From positions 1 through 62,756 of the forward strand of contig NZ_NNRK01000013.1 of NCBI RefSeq assembly GCF_002252475.1: a DNA stretch of 62,756 nt. The letters run 5' to 3'. The position numbers were made by a program, and so were the translations under genes. The notes beneath the pieces are model-generated. The model was given only the letters and a program-made list of their open reading frames with translations. It searched no databases and had not been told where the DNA came from. This DNA is from Brucella rhizosphaerae (GTDB lineage: Bacteria; Pseudomonadota; Alphaproteobacteria; Rhizobiales; Rhizobiaceae). Positions 20,171 to 29,213 of this stretch are shown here, piece by piece. The number at the start of each line of letters is the position of its first letter. Positions within the stretch are counted from its first letter, which is position 1.

Positions 20171-22144
20171 ATGCAATCTGCTCCACATGTAAAATCTGGT
20201 TCTTTCGTACTTCCTGCGAGCCTGATCCTCCTTGGACTGATTTTATTGCTTCTTCTCACATTCGCGGAGCTTGTTGTCGGCAGCGCCAATGTCACAATGC
20301 AGGATGTATTGCTGGCCCCCTCCCGTCCGCAATCTGTTGCACAGATTATTATTGAAACTATTCGTCTCCCGCGCGCATTGGCAGCCATACTCGTCGGCGC
20401 GGCACTCGCGGCGGCAGGTACAGTTATGCAGACGATCCTGCGCAACCCACTGGCCGCACCCGATATATTAGCCGTTACAAGCGGCGCACAACTTGCGCTC
20501 GTCATCTCGAGCTTGTTGTTACCCTTCGCTTTTCCGGGTTTTGCCGCAACCATTCTGGGTGGGGCAATCGGCGGCTTGGTTTGCTTATCAGTCGGTGGAG
20601 GCTTGCAAGCACAAACTGTCAGACTTGCGCTTGCAGGAGTGGCGGTTTCGTTGGCGTTTTCAGCCATTTCCTCGGCTATTATTCTGACTGCGGACGATCG
20701 GGCTTCGGGGATTATTCTCTGGTCTGCAGGGATTCTGGATCAGACGGGCTGGAGCAAGATCGCACCACTCGCTCCGATAGTTTTTGCGGGTATTTTGCTT
20801 CTGATCTTGCTGGGCAGACAGTTTGATATCATGGCACTTGGCAGTGATATCGCGTCGAGCCTGGGTCTTGGAAAAACTGTGGCCATCATTGGTTTGATGA
20901 TTACAGTTATTTTGTCAGGGGCGGCTGTGTCCATCGCCGGGCCTATAGGTTTCATCGGTCTTGCCGTTCCTAATTTTTTACGTGCGAGCGGCTTGGTCAG
21001 GCATCGCGTGCTTTTGCCTTCTGCATGTCTTTGGGGGGCGGTCGCATTATTGAGCGCTGATGTCCTTGCTCAATTTTTGAGTAGTGAAGGCAGGATAATA
21101 CCCACCGGAATTCTCGCCGCATGTCTTGCTGCTCCCGCTTTGATTTTTATCCTTCGAAAGGTAAAAAGCGAAGCGAGCACACGTGCCAGCATACTTTTGG
21201 GAAAAATGCTGTTTACGCGAAAGCTGACGCTTTACATCGTTCTCTTCTTAACCCTTTCCGCATCTGTGTTTGCAGGTTTCATCTTTGGTGATGGTATTGC
21301 TGGCAAACAAGTCGACTGGAGCACGGTCTATTCGTTGCGAATGCCCCGAGTGTTTATAGCGATGGGTGCCGGCGCATTGTTGGCAATCGCAGGCCTGTTG
21401 CTTCAAGCCGTTACGCGGAATCCTTTGTCAGGGCCCGAAACTCTCGGACTTGCTCAAGGGGCCGCCCTTGCAAGCCTTTTGGCACTCCTGATCGGCTTTG
21501 TGCCGGGAAGCCCGCTCTTTGCTTTGCTTGCAGCTGCAGGTGCGGGTAGCGTTGTTCTCTTGATATCCTTGCTCGGGCTTCGCCTCTCGCCAGCGAGCAT
21601 CGCATTGACCGGGCTTGCAATCGCCGCCAGTCTTTCGGCCTTCAGCACAATCGTCGTCATTGAAGCCAGGCTACAGGTTGCAGAAGCACTTTCCTGGCTC
21701 GCGGGCTCCACGCATGGCCGCAGTTGGCATGATGTTGAAGCACTCGCCCCCTGGCTCATTCTTCTTATTGCAGCAATGGCCTTTGCAAAGCGGCTCGATA
21801 TACTCGCACTTGGTCATGATGGAGCGCAGTCTCTCGGGGTAGATCCAGCATCAACGCGGATATGGGCGATGCTGATAGCCGCCCTATCAGTCGCGGGTGC
21901 AGTGGCAGCCGTTGGTGCGATAGGATTTGTCGGGTTGATCGCACCACATGCAGCACGCCTTTGCTGCGGTGCACGCTATCGCCATCTGTTGCCTGTGACG
22001 GCACTTATAGGCGCAATCCTGACTGTAATAGCAGATATGGTAGGGCGCTCGATAATAGCACCAAACGAAATTCCAGCTGGAATAGTGACAGCCTTTATCG
22101 GGACCCCATTGTTTATTCTTCTGATGCGCAAGCAATCGCGTTAG
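20171..22144 (+). CDS. fhuB: FhuB-like fused double FecCD permease
   Basis: A permease of 657 residues in which two FecCD halves are fused head to tail, as in E. coli FhuB (about 660 residues). Half one has LVGAALAAAGTVMQTILRNP and AGPIGFIGLAVPNFLRA. Half two starts near residue 340 and has GALLAIAGLLLQAVTRNPLS and GAIGFVGLIAPHAARL. The start is the ATG at 20171; a TTG at 20165 overlapping the ATPase stop is an alternative. The fused form is characteristic of hydroxamate (ferrichrome-type) importers. It converges on the fhuD-like gene. Confidence 0.9.
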   Translation: MQSAPHVKSGSFVLPASLILLGLILLLLLTFAELVVGSANVTMQDVLLAPSRPQSVAQIIIETIRLPRALAAILVGAALAAAGTVMQTILRNPLAAPDILAVTSGAQLALVISSLLLPFAFPGFAATILGGAIGGLVCLSVGGGLQAQTVRLALAGVAVSLAFSAISSAIILTADDRASGIILWSAGILDQTGWSKIAPLAPIVFAGILLLILLGRQFDIMALGSDIASSLGLGKTVAIIGLMITVILSGAAVSIAGPIGFIGLAVPNFLRASGLVRHRVLLPSACLWGAVALLSADVLAQFLSSEGRIIPTGILAACLAAPALIFILRKVKSEASTRASILLGKMLFTRKLTLYIVLFLTLSASVFAGFIFGDGIAGKQVDWSTVYSLRMPRVFIAMGAGALLAIAGLLLQAVTRNPLSGPETLGLAQGAALASLLALLIGFVPGSPLFALLAAAGAGSVVLLISLLGLRLSPASIALTGLAIAASLSAFSTIVVIEARLQVAEALSWLAGSTHGRSWHDVEALAPWLILLIAAMAFAKRLDILALGHDGAQSLGVDPASTRIWAMLIAALSVAGAVAAVGAIGFVGLIAPHAARLCCGARYRHLLPVTALIGAILTVIADMVGRSIIAPNEIPAGIVTAFIGTPLFILLMRKQSR

Positions 22145-22183
22145 AACGCTGATATTATTCAGACAATTCACACATTGCTTTGA

Positions 22184-23050
22184 TCAAATTGACAGAGCGT
22201 TTGTGGTTCTTTCAACAAGACGCAACATTGATCGCGTTGATCCGAAAGGCCAGATCTTTCCGCCAATCGTATAGACCTGGTTTGCAGTCACCATTGGCAA
22301 AACCGGCCAGATCGCACTATCACGCAACTCACCCGGCACAGTCTCGTCAAGAATGAACAGTTTCGTATCAGAACTCAGCGTTGCCAGTTCTTCCAATCCG
22401 AACGTCGTAAAGCCAAAGGGTTGATTGCCGCGATCAACGCCTGCGGAAAACCCGGCTTTTGCCAGCGTCTTCATGATCAGAGAATTGGATGTGAAAATGC
22501 GGAGCCGTGCAACACCGGGCAATGGCTGTGCAACAACCACATTGATGGGATTGAGGTTCTTTTTTTGAACTGCAGACAGCCGTTCCTCGAAGGTCTGCCA
22601 CTCAGCGTGGCCGGCAGCGTCCCGGTCCGTGGCTTTTGCTACATTTAAAAGACTGAGCTTTGTGGCCTCATAAAAATCAGAAGTACTGGAGGCTCCATCT
22701 GATAAGATGGTTGGAGCAATTTCGTTTAATCGAGAAGCAATCGTACCATGACGCAGGGCTGACGTAACTATGAGATCGGGCTTAAGACGCATCAGCGCCT
22801 CAAGGCTTGGTTGCTGGCGTCCGCCCACATCAATAGCGTCGGCCAGCTTATCATTTTCAACGCCGACCCACTCGCGATAACCAGAGAGATCGGCCACTCC
22901 GGAGGGTATAAGTCCCAGCGACAGAACGATTTCTGTTTCTGCCCATTCAAGTGTAACGATTTTACGCGGCGTGTACGCAACCGCGGAACGCGTGAGAGCG
23001 GCCAAAGCCGCTCCCACCAAAATCTCACGTCGTGAAAACCCAATTACCAT
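22184..23050 (-). CDS. fhuD: FhuD-like siderophore-binding protein, Tat-exported
   Basis: A periplasmic binding protein of 288 residues. The N-terminus FSRREILVGAALAALTRSAVA looks like a twin-arginine signal, as known for FhuD. The body has VTLEWAETEIVLSLGLIP and LEALMRLKPDLIVTS, typical of the TroA-like fold. The start at 23050 overlaps the TonB receptor stop (ATGGTAA), so the two are translationally coupled; the open frame to 23098 extends into the receptor gene and is not used. It is the periplasmic partner of the convergent fhuC-fhuB genes. Confidence 0.88.
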   Translation of the reverse strand: MVIGFSRREILVGAALAALTRSAVAYTPRKIVTLEWAETEIVLSLGLIPSGVADLSGYREWVGVENDKLADAIDVGGRQQPSLEALMRLKPDLIVTSALRHGTIASRLNEIAPTILSDGASSTSDFYEATKLSLLNVAKATDRDAAGHAEWQTFEERLSAVQKKNLNPINVVVAQPLPGVARLRIFTSNSLIMKTLAKAGFSAGVDRGNQPFGFTTFGLEELATLSSDTKLFILDETVPGELRDSAIWPVLPMVTANQVYTIGGKIWPFGSTRSMLRLVERTTNALSI

Positions 23051-25254
23051 CGAACACTCGTTGTTGCGACAACGGACCGGCCTTGGCCAAAGTAACACTG
23101 GCTCGTTGAGTTACACCCTGCCACATACTTCTTGTCTCCAAGATTATAAGCATTGACCTGCAAGCGATAGTTTCCAAGATCATAACGCAGAAATGCGTCA
23201 ACAAGAGTATAGGACGGAACGTAGAAAGTGTTGAGCGTATCGCCGGCTGTTTTACCGATGCGACGTACACCACCACCGACAACCAGATTCCCCTTCATGC
23301 TGTCTGGCAAAGGCATGTCATAGCTCAGGAACAATGACTGCTGGTTCTTCGGAACCGTATAAGGCAACTTACCGATCTGCGCCGGATTTTGGCTTTCGCT
23401 GACTTCCGGGTCCTGGAAGCTCAAGCCGCCAGTCACATTCAGACGGTTCCACAAGCGTGCCGTTCCCTCAAGCTCCACACCGCGAACACGAACTTCATCG
23501 GTCTGATAATATACGCCGGAGATACGATTGACGACATTCTGCTGTTCGGCTTCAAATGCAGAGAGCGTGACCGAATAATCTTCACCTTCCGGCGCGTATT
23601 TCAGACCCACTTCCTTCAGCGTGCCGGTTGTCGGCTTGAGAGGAGTGTCTGCAAGCGTGAGCGTTGGCAAGAAAGATGTCGAATACTGCGCATAAGGCAC
23701 AAAGCCTGAATCGAAAACATACGCCACACCAACGCGACCCGTAAATTTGTCGGGGTTCTGATCGTAATCCACGGTGCGCCCGGTGGAGAGTGTCGTCTGC
23801 TCGGAATCAATGCGCGTAAAGTCCTTACGGCCACCAAGCGTTATCCGAAGATTGCCTGCTTCGATCTGATCCTGAACATAAATGCCAGTTTGATACTGTT
23901 TTTGCAAAAGCCGTGTCGTCGGTGAAAGCTTGGAAATGGACTTATCGTAGGTCGGGTTGAAGAGGTCCTGCGAAGGGCCGCTCGCCGAAGCAGTGTAATT
24001 GTCCAAGCGCTGCCATTGCTGATCAACACCAAAAAGCAAGGTGTGAGACAACGGGCCAGTATAGAACCGGGATTCCAGCTGCGTGTCGAACGCAATTGCA
24101 TCAAGTTCAGGCTGTGCAAGATAATTGGTACGGGGAATTGTATGCCCATTCCAACCGCTTGTCGGTAAAACGCCTGTAAACAGATTTTGATAATCGGTTT
24201 TCATGTGCGAATAGCGGAAATTCTGGCGCAGCGTGAAGGTATCGTTGAAACGATGTTCAAACGCATATCCTACGTAGCCAATTTCCTTTTTATAAATGGC
24301 GTTGCGTGGATCACCATCCGAGAAATCACGCGAAATGCTTTGTCCCGACGGGCTCGGCAAAACACTGCCGTAAGCCGGAATGATAACACCAGCCTGCCCC
24401 ATGTCGTCTTTGAGATAACCGCCCGATACTATCAGGCTTGTGTCTGCATCAGGACGCCATGCGAAGCTTGGATTGATCGCAAATCGATTATTCTTGCCAA
24501 AATCATAGGAAGTATCGCTGTCGCGGAACATACCGTTGAGACGGTATGTAAAGCGCGGGTCATTATTGATCGCGCCGGTGGTGTCGAAGCCCAGTTCCTT
24601 GCGCCCAAAGCTTCCGCCGCGCAAATAAACCTCGTGGGCTGCTTCAGCCTGCGGCTGTTTGCTAACCATATTGACGATGCCGCCAACATTGCTCTGGCCG
24701 AAAAGAGCCGAACTTGGGCCACGCAGAATTTCTACGCTTTCAAGCGAATAGGGTTCGACAACAAACCCGGAATAGCCGCCGGACTGGCTGGCAATCTGGG
24801 GAATACGCAGACCGTCGAGATAGAGATCTGCCGGAAAGCCTCGAACTGTAAAATAATCAGAACGAACATCGGCGCCATAACGTTGCGCATTCACATTGGC
24901 GCTGTAAAGCATCGCTTCACTGACCGACTGAACCGCTCTGTCATTCATATTATCGCGGGTCACAACAGAAATTGCTTGCGGAGCCTCGCGAATGGCAATG
25001 TCACTCTTGGTGGCTGCTCGGCTATAATCGGCAATGTATCCATTAACCGGAGCGAGCGGCCCCTTCCCGCCAGATGTCTGAACTTCGATAGTTTGCAATT
25101 GGATGGAGCCCGCATCCTGCGCCAGCGTTGGCGCGGAAAAAGCGATGGTAGCCACTCCAGCCAAAAGTGCTGCCTTGAGTAAGGGATGTGCACCGTAACA
25201 CACTGTCTCGTTCTTAGCGTTCGGTTCGCGGGCAGCGGTGCTACTCGTATTCAA
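23044..25254 (-). CDS. TonB-dependent siderophore receptor, FhuA/FoxA-like
   Basis: An outer-membrane receptor of 736 residues. The signal peptide ends near residue 45 (ALLAGVATIAFSAPTLAQ). A TonB-box-like QLQTIEVQ is followed by a plug with APQAISVVTRDNMNDRAVQS and a barrel ending in the aromatic SVRW. Close to the C-terminus it has a Cys pair in KKYVAGCNSTSQCYFGQGR, a pattern I associate with hydroxamate (ferrichrome/ferrioxamine) receptors. It is cotranscribed with fhuD-like on the minus strand. An Irr-type box lies about 100 bp upstream and a divergent AraC gene beyond it. Confidence 0.9.
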   Translation of the reverse strand: MNTSSTAAREPNAKNETVCYGAHPLLKAALLAGVATIAFSAPTLAQDAGSIQLQTIEVQTSGGKGPLAPVNGYIADYSRAATKSDIAIREAPQAISVVTRDNMNDRAVQSVSEAMLYSANVNAQRYGADVRSDYFTVRGFPADLYLDGLRIPQIASQSGGYSGFVVEPYSLESVEILRGPSSALFGQSNVGGIVNMVSKQPQAEAAHEVYLRGGSFGRKELGFDTTGAINNDPRFTYRLNGMFRDSDTSYDFGKNNRFAINPSFAWRPDADTSLIVSGGYLKDDMGQAGVIIPAYGSVLPSPSGQSISRDFSDGDPRNAIYKKEIGYVGYAFEHRFNDTFTLRQNFRYSHMKTDYQNLFTGVLPTSGWNGHTIPRTNYLAQPELDAIAFDTQLESRFYTGPLSHTLLFGVDQQWQRLDNYTASASGPSQDLFNPTYDKSISKLSPTTRLLQKQYQTGIYVQDQIEAGNLRITLGGRKDFTRIDSEQTTLSTGRTVDYDQNPDKFTGRVGVAYVFDSGFVPYAQYSTSFLPTLTLADTPLKPTTGTLKEVGLKYAPEGEDYSVTLSAFEAEQQNVVNRISGVYYQTDEVRVRGVELEGTARLWNRLNVTGGLSFQDPEVSESQNPAQIGKLPYTVPKNQQSLFLSYDMPLPDSMKGNLVVGGGVRRIGKTAGDTLNTFYVPSYTLVDAFLRYDLGNYRLQVNAYNLGDKKYVAGCNSTSQCYFGQGRSVVATTSVRW

Positions 25255-25355
25255 TTCGGCTCTCCTGGTCGTTCATCACGTGAACGAGATATTTCCCGCT
25301 GGCGATAACGACCGCAGGTTTTGGCTGTCAAATTTGATGTTGCGTAATCCTAGAA

Positions 25356-25372
25356 TTCAGAATAATTCTAAA
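25356..25372. promoter_or_regulatory. Irr (ICE) box upstream of the FhuA-like receptor
   Basis: TTCAGAATAATTCTAAA matches the rhizobial iron-control element TTTAGAA-N3-TTCTAAA with one mismatch. It lies 100 bp upstream of the receptor start, in the divergent gap shared with the AraC gene. Irr binding under low iron/haem is inferred. Confidence 0.65.
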
Positions 25373-25520
25373 TTACACCCGCATATCAATGCGTTGCGAA
25401 GCAGAATATATTCATCATCACTTGTTGAGTCAGGCCAAACTCGGTTGCAATCGGGTCAAAATTCTGCGATTTCCATCAAATATGACTTTTTCAGTCAAAT
25501 TGGGCCAAATGGAAGACTGA

Positions 25521-26285
25521 ATGCGACCGAAGCATGCAATTGATTATCAGGACATCAAACGACCTCTGGCCGTGATGCGCCGTGAATATACAGTCAGTAT
25601 GAACTTCGGCTGGCACAGTCATCGACGTGGACAGCTTCTTTACGGCAATAGCGGCTATATGACGGCAATGACCGAAGAAGGAGCATTCATGCTCCCTAGC
25701 GGCTACGCAATTCTTATAGCACCTGACCTGCCGCACGCGGTGCAGACCTTTGGCGAAACAAAAATGCATTCCGTCTACTTAGAGGAAAGTGTTTTGCGTG
25801 GATTTTGGGAGCCTACACGGATTTTGAAAGTTTCGGCGCTGCTTGATGCCAGTATACAGGCACTGGCAAACGAACCCGTGCTTTATGATGAAACTGGCAG
25901 GGGCAAACACCTCTCAGCTCTTATCCTTGATGAAATTCGCAATGCGGACCAACAACCTTATACCGTTCCGTTGCCTGCTGAGAAGCAACTGCGCAAACTC
26001 TGCCGCGATTTACTCGACAATCCGGGAAACGATCTGACCATCGATGACTGGGCTGATAAGGTCGGCATGAGCCGCCGTACAATGACCCGCAAATTTCGCC
26101 AGGAAACAGGTATGAGTTTTATCGAATGGCGCCAGCGATTAAGGGTCTCACATGTCATGCGCCGGCGAGCAGAAGGTGTGCCCTTGGCCGCCGCCGGTTT
26201 GGAGGCAGGGTATCAGAGCCTGTCCACTTTGCGAAAAGTATTGAAAACGTGGGCTCCGCACTCTGAGCTTTTATCGGGAAACTAA
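25521..26285 (+). CDS. AraC-family regulator with cupin N-terminus
   Basis: A protein of 254 residues. The N-terminal ~130 residues are a cupin-like sensor (FGWHSHRRGQLLYG, with metal-type histidines, then IAPDLPHAVQ). The first AraC helix-turn-helix is normal (LTIDDWADKVGMSRRTMTRK). The second helix pair is divergent: GYQSLSTLRKVLKTWAPHSE lacks the usual AF..MFRR pattern, so a weaker second DNA contact or a diverged end is possible. It is divergent from the FhuA-like receptor. Control of that operon is inferred from place. Confidence 0.8.
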   Translation: MRPKHAIDYQDIKRPLAVMRREYTVSMNFGWHSHRRGQLLYGNSGYMTAMTEEGAFMLPSGYAILIAPDLPHAVQTFGETKMHSVYLEESVLRGFWEPTRILKVSALLDASIQALANEPVLYDETGRGKHLSALILDEIRNADQQPYTVPLPAEKQLRKLCRDLLDNPGNDLTIDDWADKVGMSRRTMTRKFRQETGMSFIEWRQRLRVSHVMRRRAEGVPLAAAGLEAGYQSLSTLRKVLKTWAPHSELLSGN

Positions 26286-26399
26286 AACATCCGAAAAGGG
26301 CGTCCCCATTTCCGATAAGATACGCATCAACACAGATAATTCGAGCAGCGATCGGATTGCATTTTGTTTAAGCGCATATAATGACGCGTTTTTATACAC

Positions 26400-26418
26400 T
26401 TGCCTATTTTGTAAGCAA
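26400..26418. promoter_or_regulatory. Candidate NtrC site upstream of glnII
   Basis: TTGCCTATTTTGTAAGCAA is an imperfect palindrome resembling NtrC sites (TGCAC-N-GTGCA class) and lies about 130 bp upstream of the -24 element. The match is moderate. Confidence 0.45.
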
Positions 26419-26544
26419 TAATCAGAGGCCATTATGCCTATGAATTGCTCTTAGCTCACTCTCCTCCACTGCTAGCTAAACCAAAAAGCGCCTTAAGTTC
26501 ACTTATGACCGCAGAAGCACCAGTTGTCGCTTAGAGATTCCAAT

Positions 26545-26560
26545 TGGCACGGCACTTGCT
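26545..26560 (+). promoter_or_regulatory. Sigma-54 promoter of glnII
   Basis: TGGCACGGCACTTGCT is an exact -24/-12 sigma-54 promoter, 90 bp upstream of the glnII start. It fits nitrogen control of glnII by NtrC as known in rhizobia. The rest of the 364-bp gap from 26286 holds only the candidate NtrC site. Confidence 0.9.
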
Positions 26561-26649
26561 TCTAATAAATCAAACGCATTGTGGGCATATGACGAATAGG
26601 CCGCGGTGCAACGAACCGGTTTAATACGCAGAACAAAAGAGACTAGGCG

Positions 26650-27690
26650 ATGACAAAATATAAGCTCGAATACATCTGGTTGGATGGCTACACCCCTACC
26701 CCAAACCTGCGTGGCAAAACCCAGGTCAAGGAGTTCGAAGCATTTCCAACTCTTGATCAGCTTCCTTATTGGGGCTTTGATGGTTCTTCTACGATGCAGG
26801 CAGAAGGCCGCAGCTCGGATTGCGTATTGAAGCCTGTTGCAATTTATCCGGATCCGGCCCGTACCAATGGTGCGCTTGTCATGTGCGAAGTCATGATGCC
26901 TGATGGTGTTACACCGCATCCATCCAACAGCCGTGCGACCGTTCTTGATGACGAAGATGCCTGGTTTGGTTTCGAGCAGGAATATTTCTTTTACGATAAC
27001 GGCCGCCCACTCGGTTTCCCAGAGCAGGGTTTTCCTGCACCACAGGGCCCTTATTACACCGGTGTTGGTTATAAGAATGTCGGATCGATCGCACGTAAGA
27101 TTGTTGAAGAACATCTCGATCTCTGCCTTGCAGCTGGCATCAATCACGAAGGCATTAATGCTGAAGTGGCCAAGGGCCAGTGGGAATTCCAGGTATTCGG
27201 TAAAGGTTCAAGAAGCGCTGCCGACCAGATCTGGATTGCTCGCTATCTCCTTCTGCGTCTTTGTGAACAGTATTCCATCGATATCGAATTTCACTGCAAG
27301 CCTCTCGGCGATACCGATTGGAATGGCTCGGGAATGCATTGTAATTTCTCGACCAAATTCATGCGCGAAGTTGGTGGAAAAGCCTATTTCGAAGCTCTGA
27401 TGGCTCAGTTCGACAAAAACTTACAGGACCACATCGAAGTCTATGGTCCTGATAATCATATGCGCCTGACCGGCAAACATGAAACCGCGCCTTGGAACAA
27501 GTTCTCTTATGGTGTTGGTGATCGCGGAGCTTCGATCCGCGTACCGCACTCGTTCATCCAGAACAATTATAAGGGTTATCTGGAAGACCGTCGCCCTAAC
27601 TCACAGGGCTGTCCTTATCAGATCGCCTCTCAGGTTCTTAAGACAATTTCTGAAGTGCCAACGACAGCTGACGAAGCACTCGCAGCTTAA
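26650..27690 (+). CDS. glnII: Glutamine synthetase II (eukaryotic-type)
   Basis: A cytosolic GSII enzyme of 346 residues that makes glutamine from glutamate, ammonia and ATP. Motifs include YWGFDGSSTMQAEG (beta-grasp end), WFGFEQEYFFYD (metal ligands), GINAEVAKGQWEFQV, and DRGASIRVPH near the C-terminus. Length is typical for GSII and much shorter than GlnA (about 470). GSII is characteristic of Hyphomicrobiales and some actinomycetes. It is preceded by a consensus sigma-54 promoter, so expression under nitrogen limitation is expected, and followed by a strong terminator, so it is monocistronic. Confidence 0.95.
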   Translation: MTKYKLEYIWLDGYTPTPNLRGKTQVKEFEAFPTLDQLPYWGFDGSSTMQAEGRSSDCVLKPVAIYPDPARTNGALVMCEVMMPDGVTPHPSNSRATVLDDEDAWFGFEQEYFFYDNGRPLGFPEQGFPAPQGPYYTGVGYKNVGSIARKIVEEHLDLCLAAGINHEGINAEVAKGQWEFQVFGKGSRSAADQIWIARYLLLRLCEQYSIDIEFHCKPLGDTDWNGSGMHCNFSTKFMREVGGKAYFEALMAQFDKNLQDHIEVYGPDNHMRLTGKHETAPWNKFSYGVGDRGASIRVPHSFIQNNYKGYLEDRRPNSQGCPYQIASQVLKTISEVPTTADEALAA

Positions 27691-27712
27691 ACAGCTCGAT
27701 AGTACGCAGATC

Positions 27713-27751
27713 AAGGTCGGCCGGGGTTTCATCCGGTCGGCCTTTTCTTTT
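27713..27751 (+). terminator. Terminator of glnII
   Basis: A 12-bp stem AAGGTCGGCCGG (27713-27724) / CCGGTCGGCCTT (27733-27744), with two G-U pairs, is followed by TTTTCTTT. Confidence 0.88.
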
Positions 27752-27757
27752 CGGTTT

Positions 27758-29146
27758 TCAAGTGGCTTTTACCTCAGTGGCAAGTTGAGCAAGATAACTG
27801 CGACACCAATGGAACACATCATTCGTTTCAACGGCTCTCATCATCGATTGATATCGTTCAATCCGCTGTTCCAGCGGCATTGAGGCGGCGCGAGCAATAG
27901 CGTCGGCAATTGCTTCCACGTCATATGGATTAACCAGAAGCGCACCTTCACCAAGCTCATGAGCTGCACCTGCAAAGCGCGAAAGAACGAGCACACCGGG
28001 ATCCTGAGGATCTTGTGCGGCCACAAATTCCTTTGCTACGAGGTTCATCCCGTCTCTGAGTGGTGTAACAAGGGCTACCTTTGCCATTCTGTAAACGGCA
28101 GCAAGTAATTGTTGGCCAAAAGCACGGTTCACATATCGCACCGGCGTCCAGTCAAGACGACCCATGGTGCCGTTAATCTGCCCGGCAATTTCGGCTACTT
28201 CATGTTGCAAGGCATCGTATTCCGCCACGCCAGAGCGGCTCTTGGGTGTTATTTGAAGTAAAGTTATACGCCCATGCCATGCCGGGTTCACTTCAAGAAA
28301 CCTGCGGAAGCCTTTTAATCGTTCAGGTAGTCCTTTGGTGTAATCAAGGCGATCAACGCCTACGATCAGATCCCGCCCTTCCAGGGACTGCTTAAATCGC
28401 TGGATTGTGGGGTTATTGATTGCTGACTGAGCCGTGTGGGAAAAGGAGCTGACGTCAATTCCAATCGGGAACGCACCTATTCGAAACTCCCGGCTAGGAT
28501 TGCGGAACAATCCCGGGTCACCTGCAACAGGTTGTGCTACTCCGCCGCGGCGAAGGCAAAGAGCGAAATTTTCCGCATCATCCTCTGTCTGAAATCCGAT
28601 GAGGTCAAAAGCCGTCATCGCATTTAGTAATGCTCCCTGTACGGGTAATGTCAGATACACATCCGGCGATGGCCAGGGGATATGCATGAAAAAGCCAATA
28701 CGGTTCTTGATTCCCATTTGGCGGAGTTCTGCGGCCAAGGGCAGAAGATGATAGTCGTGAATCCAGATAAGGTCGTCTTGCTCAATTAATGGCAGTAACC
28801 TTTCCGCAAACAAGCGGTTGACCCTGAGATACCCTGCCATATCCCGGCGCGTATAGTCAGTAAGATCGATACGGTAATGACAGAGGGGCCATAATACGCT
28901 GTTGGCAAGGCCTTCATAATATTCAGACAAATCCTGATCTGAGAGATCAGTTAAGGCATAAGTGATTTCGCCTTCTTCCCTTATCGTAAGCGGACCGGGT
29001 TCTTTCCCACCACTTGATTTTCCAGACCACCCCATCCAAATACCACCGTTCTCCTTAAGTGCGGACTGAACGGCCACCGCAAGTCCGCCAGATGGCGGAC
29101 GGTCCGGATTAGGCACGCGGTTGGAAACGACGATAAGGCGACTCAC
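27758..29146 (-). CDS. otsA: Trehalose-6-phosphate synthase
   Basis: A GT20 glycosyltransferase of 462 residues, the usual OtsA length. It joins UDP-glucose and glucose-6-phosphate to give trehalose-6-phosphate. Motifs include SNRVPNPDRPPSGGLAVAV at the N-terminus, IWIHDYHLLPLA, VDRLDYTKGLPERLKGF and TPLRDGMNLVAKEF. The start codon is at 29146 with GGATATTTCGTG-type spacing; no closer alternative fits. It follows otsB by 67 bp on the same strand, making an otsB-otsA operon for osmoprotection. Confidence 0.95.
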   Translation of the reverse strand: MSRLIVVSNRVPNPDRPPSGGLAVAVQSALKENGGIWMGWSGKSSGGKEPGPLTIREEGEITYALTDLSDQDLSEYYEGLANSVLWPLCHYRIDLTDYTRRDMAGYLRVNRLFAERLLPLIEQDDLIWIHDYHLLPLAAELRQMGIKNRIGFFMHIPWPSPDVYLTLPVQGALLNAMTAFDLIGFQTEDDAENFALCLRRGGVAQPVAGDPGLFRNPSREFRIGAFPIGIDVSSFSHTAQSAINNPTIQRFKQSLEGRDLIVGVDRLDYTKGLPERLKGFRRFLEVNPAWHGRITLLQITPKSRSGVAEYDALQHEVAEIAGQINGTMGRLDWTPVRYVNRAFGQQLLAAVYRMAKVALVTPLRDGMNLVAKEFVAAQDPQDPGVLVLSRFAGAAHELGEGALLVNPYDVEAIADAIARAASMPLEQRIERYQSMMRAVETNDVFHWCRSYLAQLATEVKAT

Positions 29147-29213
29147 GAAATATCCTCCGGCAGATTCAAATGCGGTATCGAAATTGCGTTTTCTAATTCA
29201 TCCTTGAACTGCT

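Noticed and set aside
24187..25182. Long open frame of 331 codons antisense to the FhuA-like receptor gene
   Set aside because: It lies wholly within a well-supported receptor gene, has no ribosome site and its translation resembles no family; it is a coding-strand shadow.
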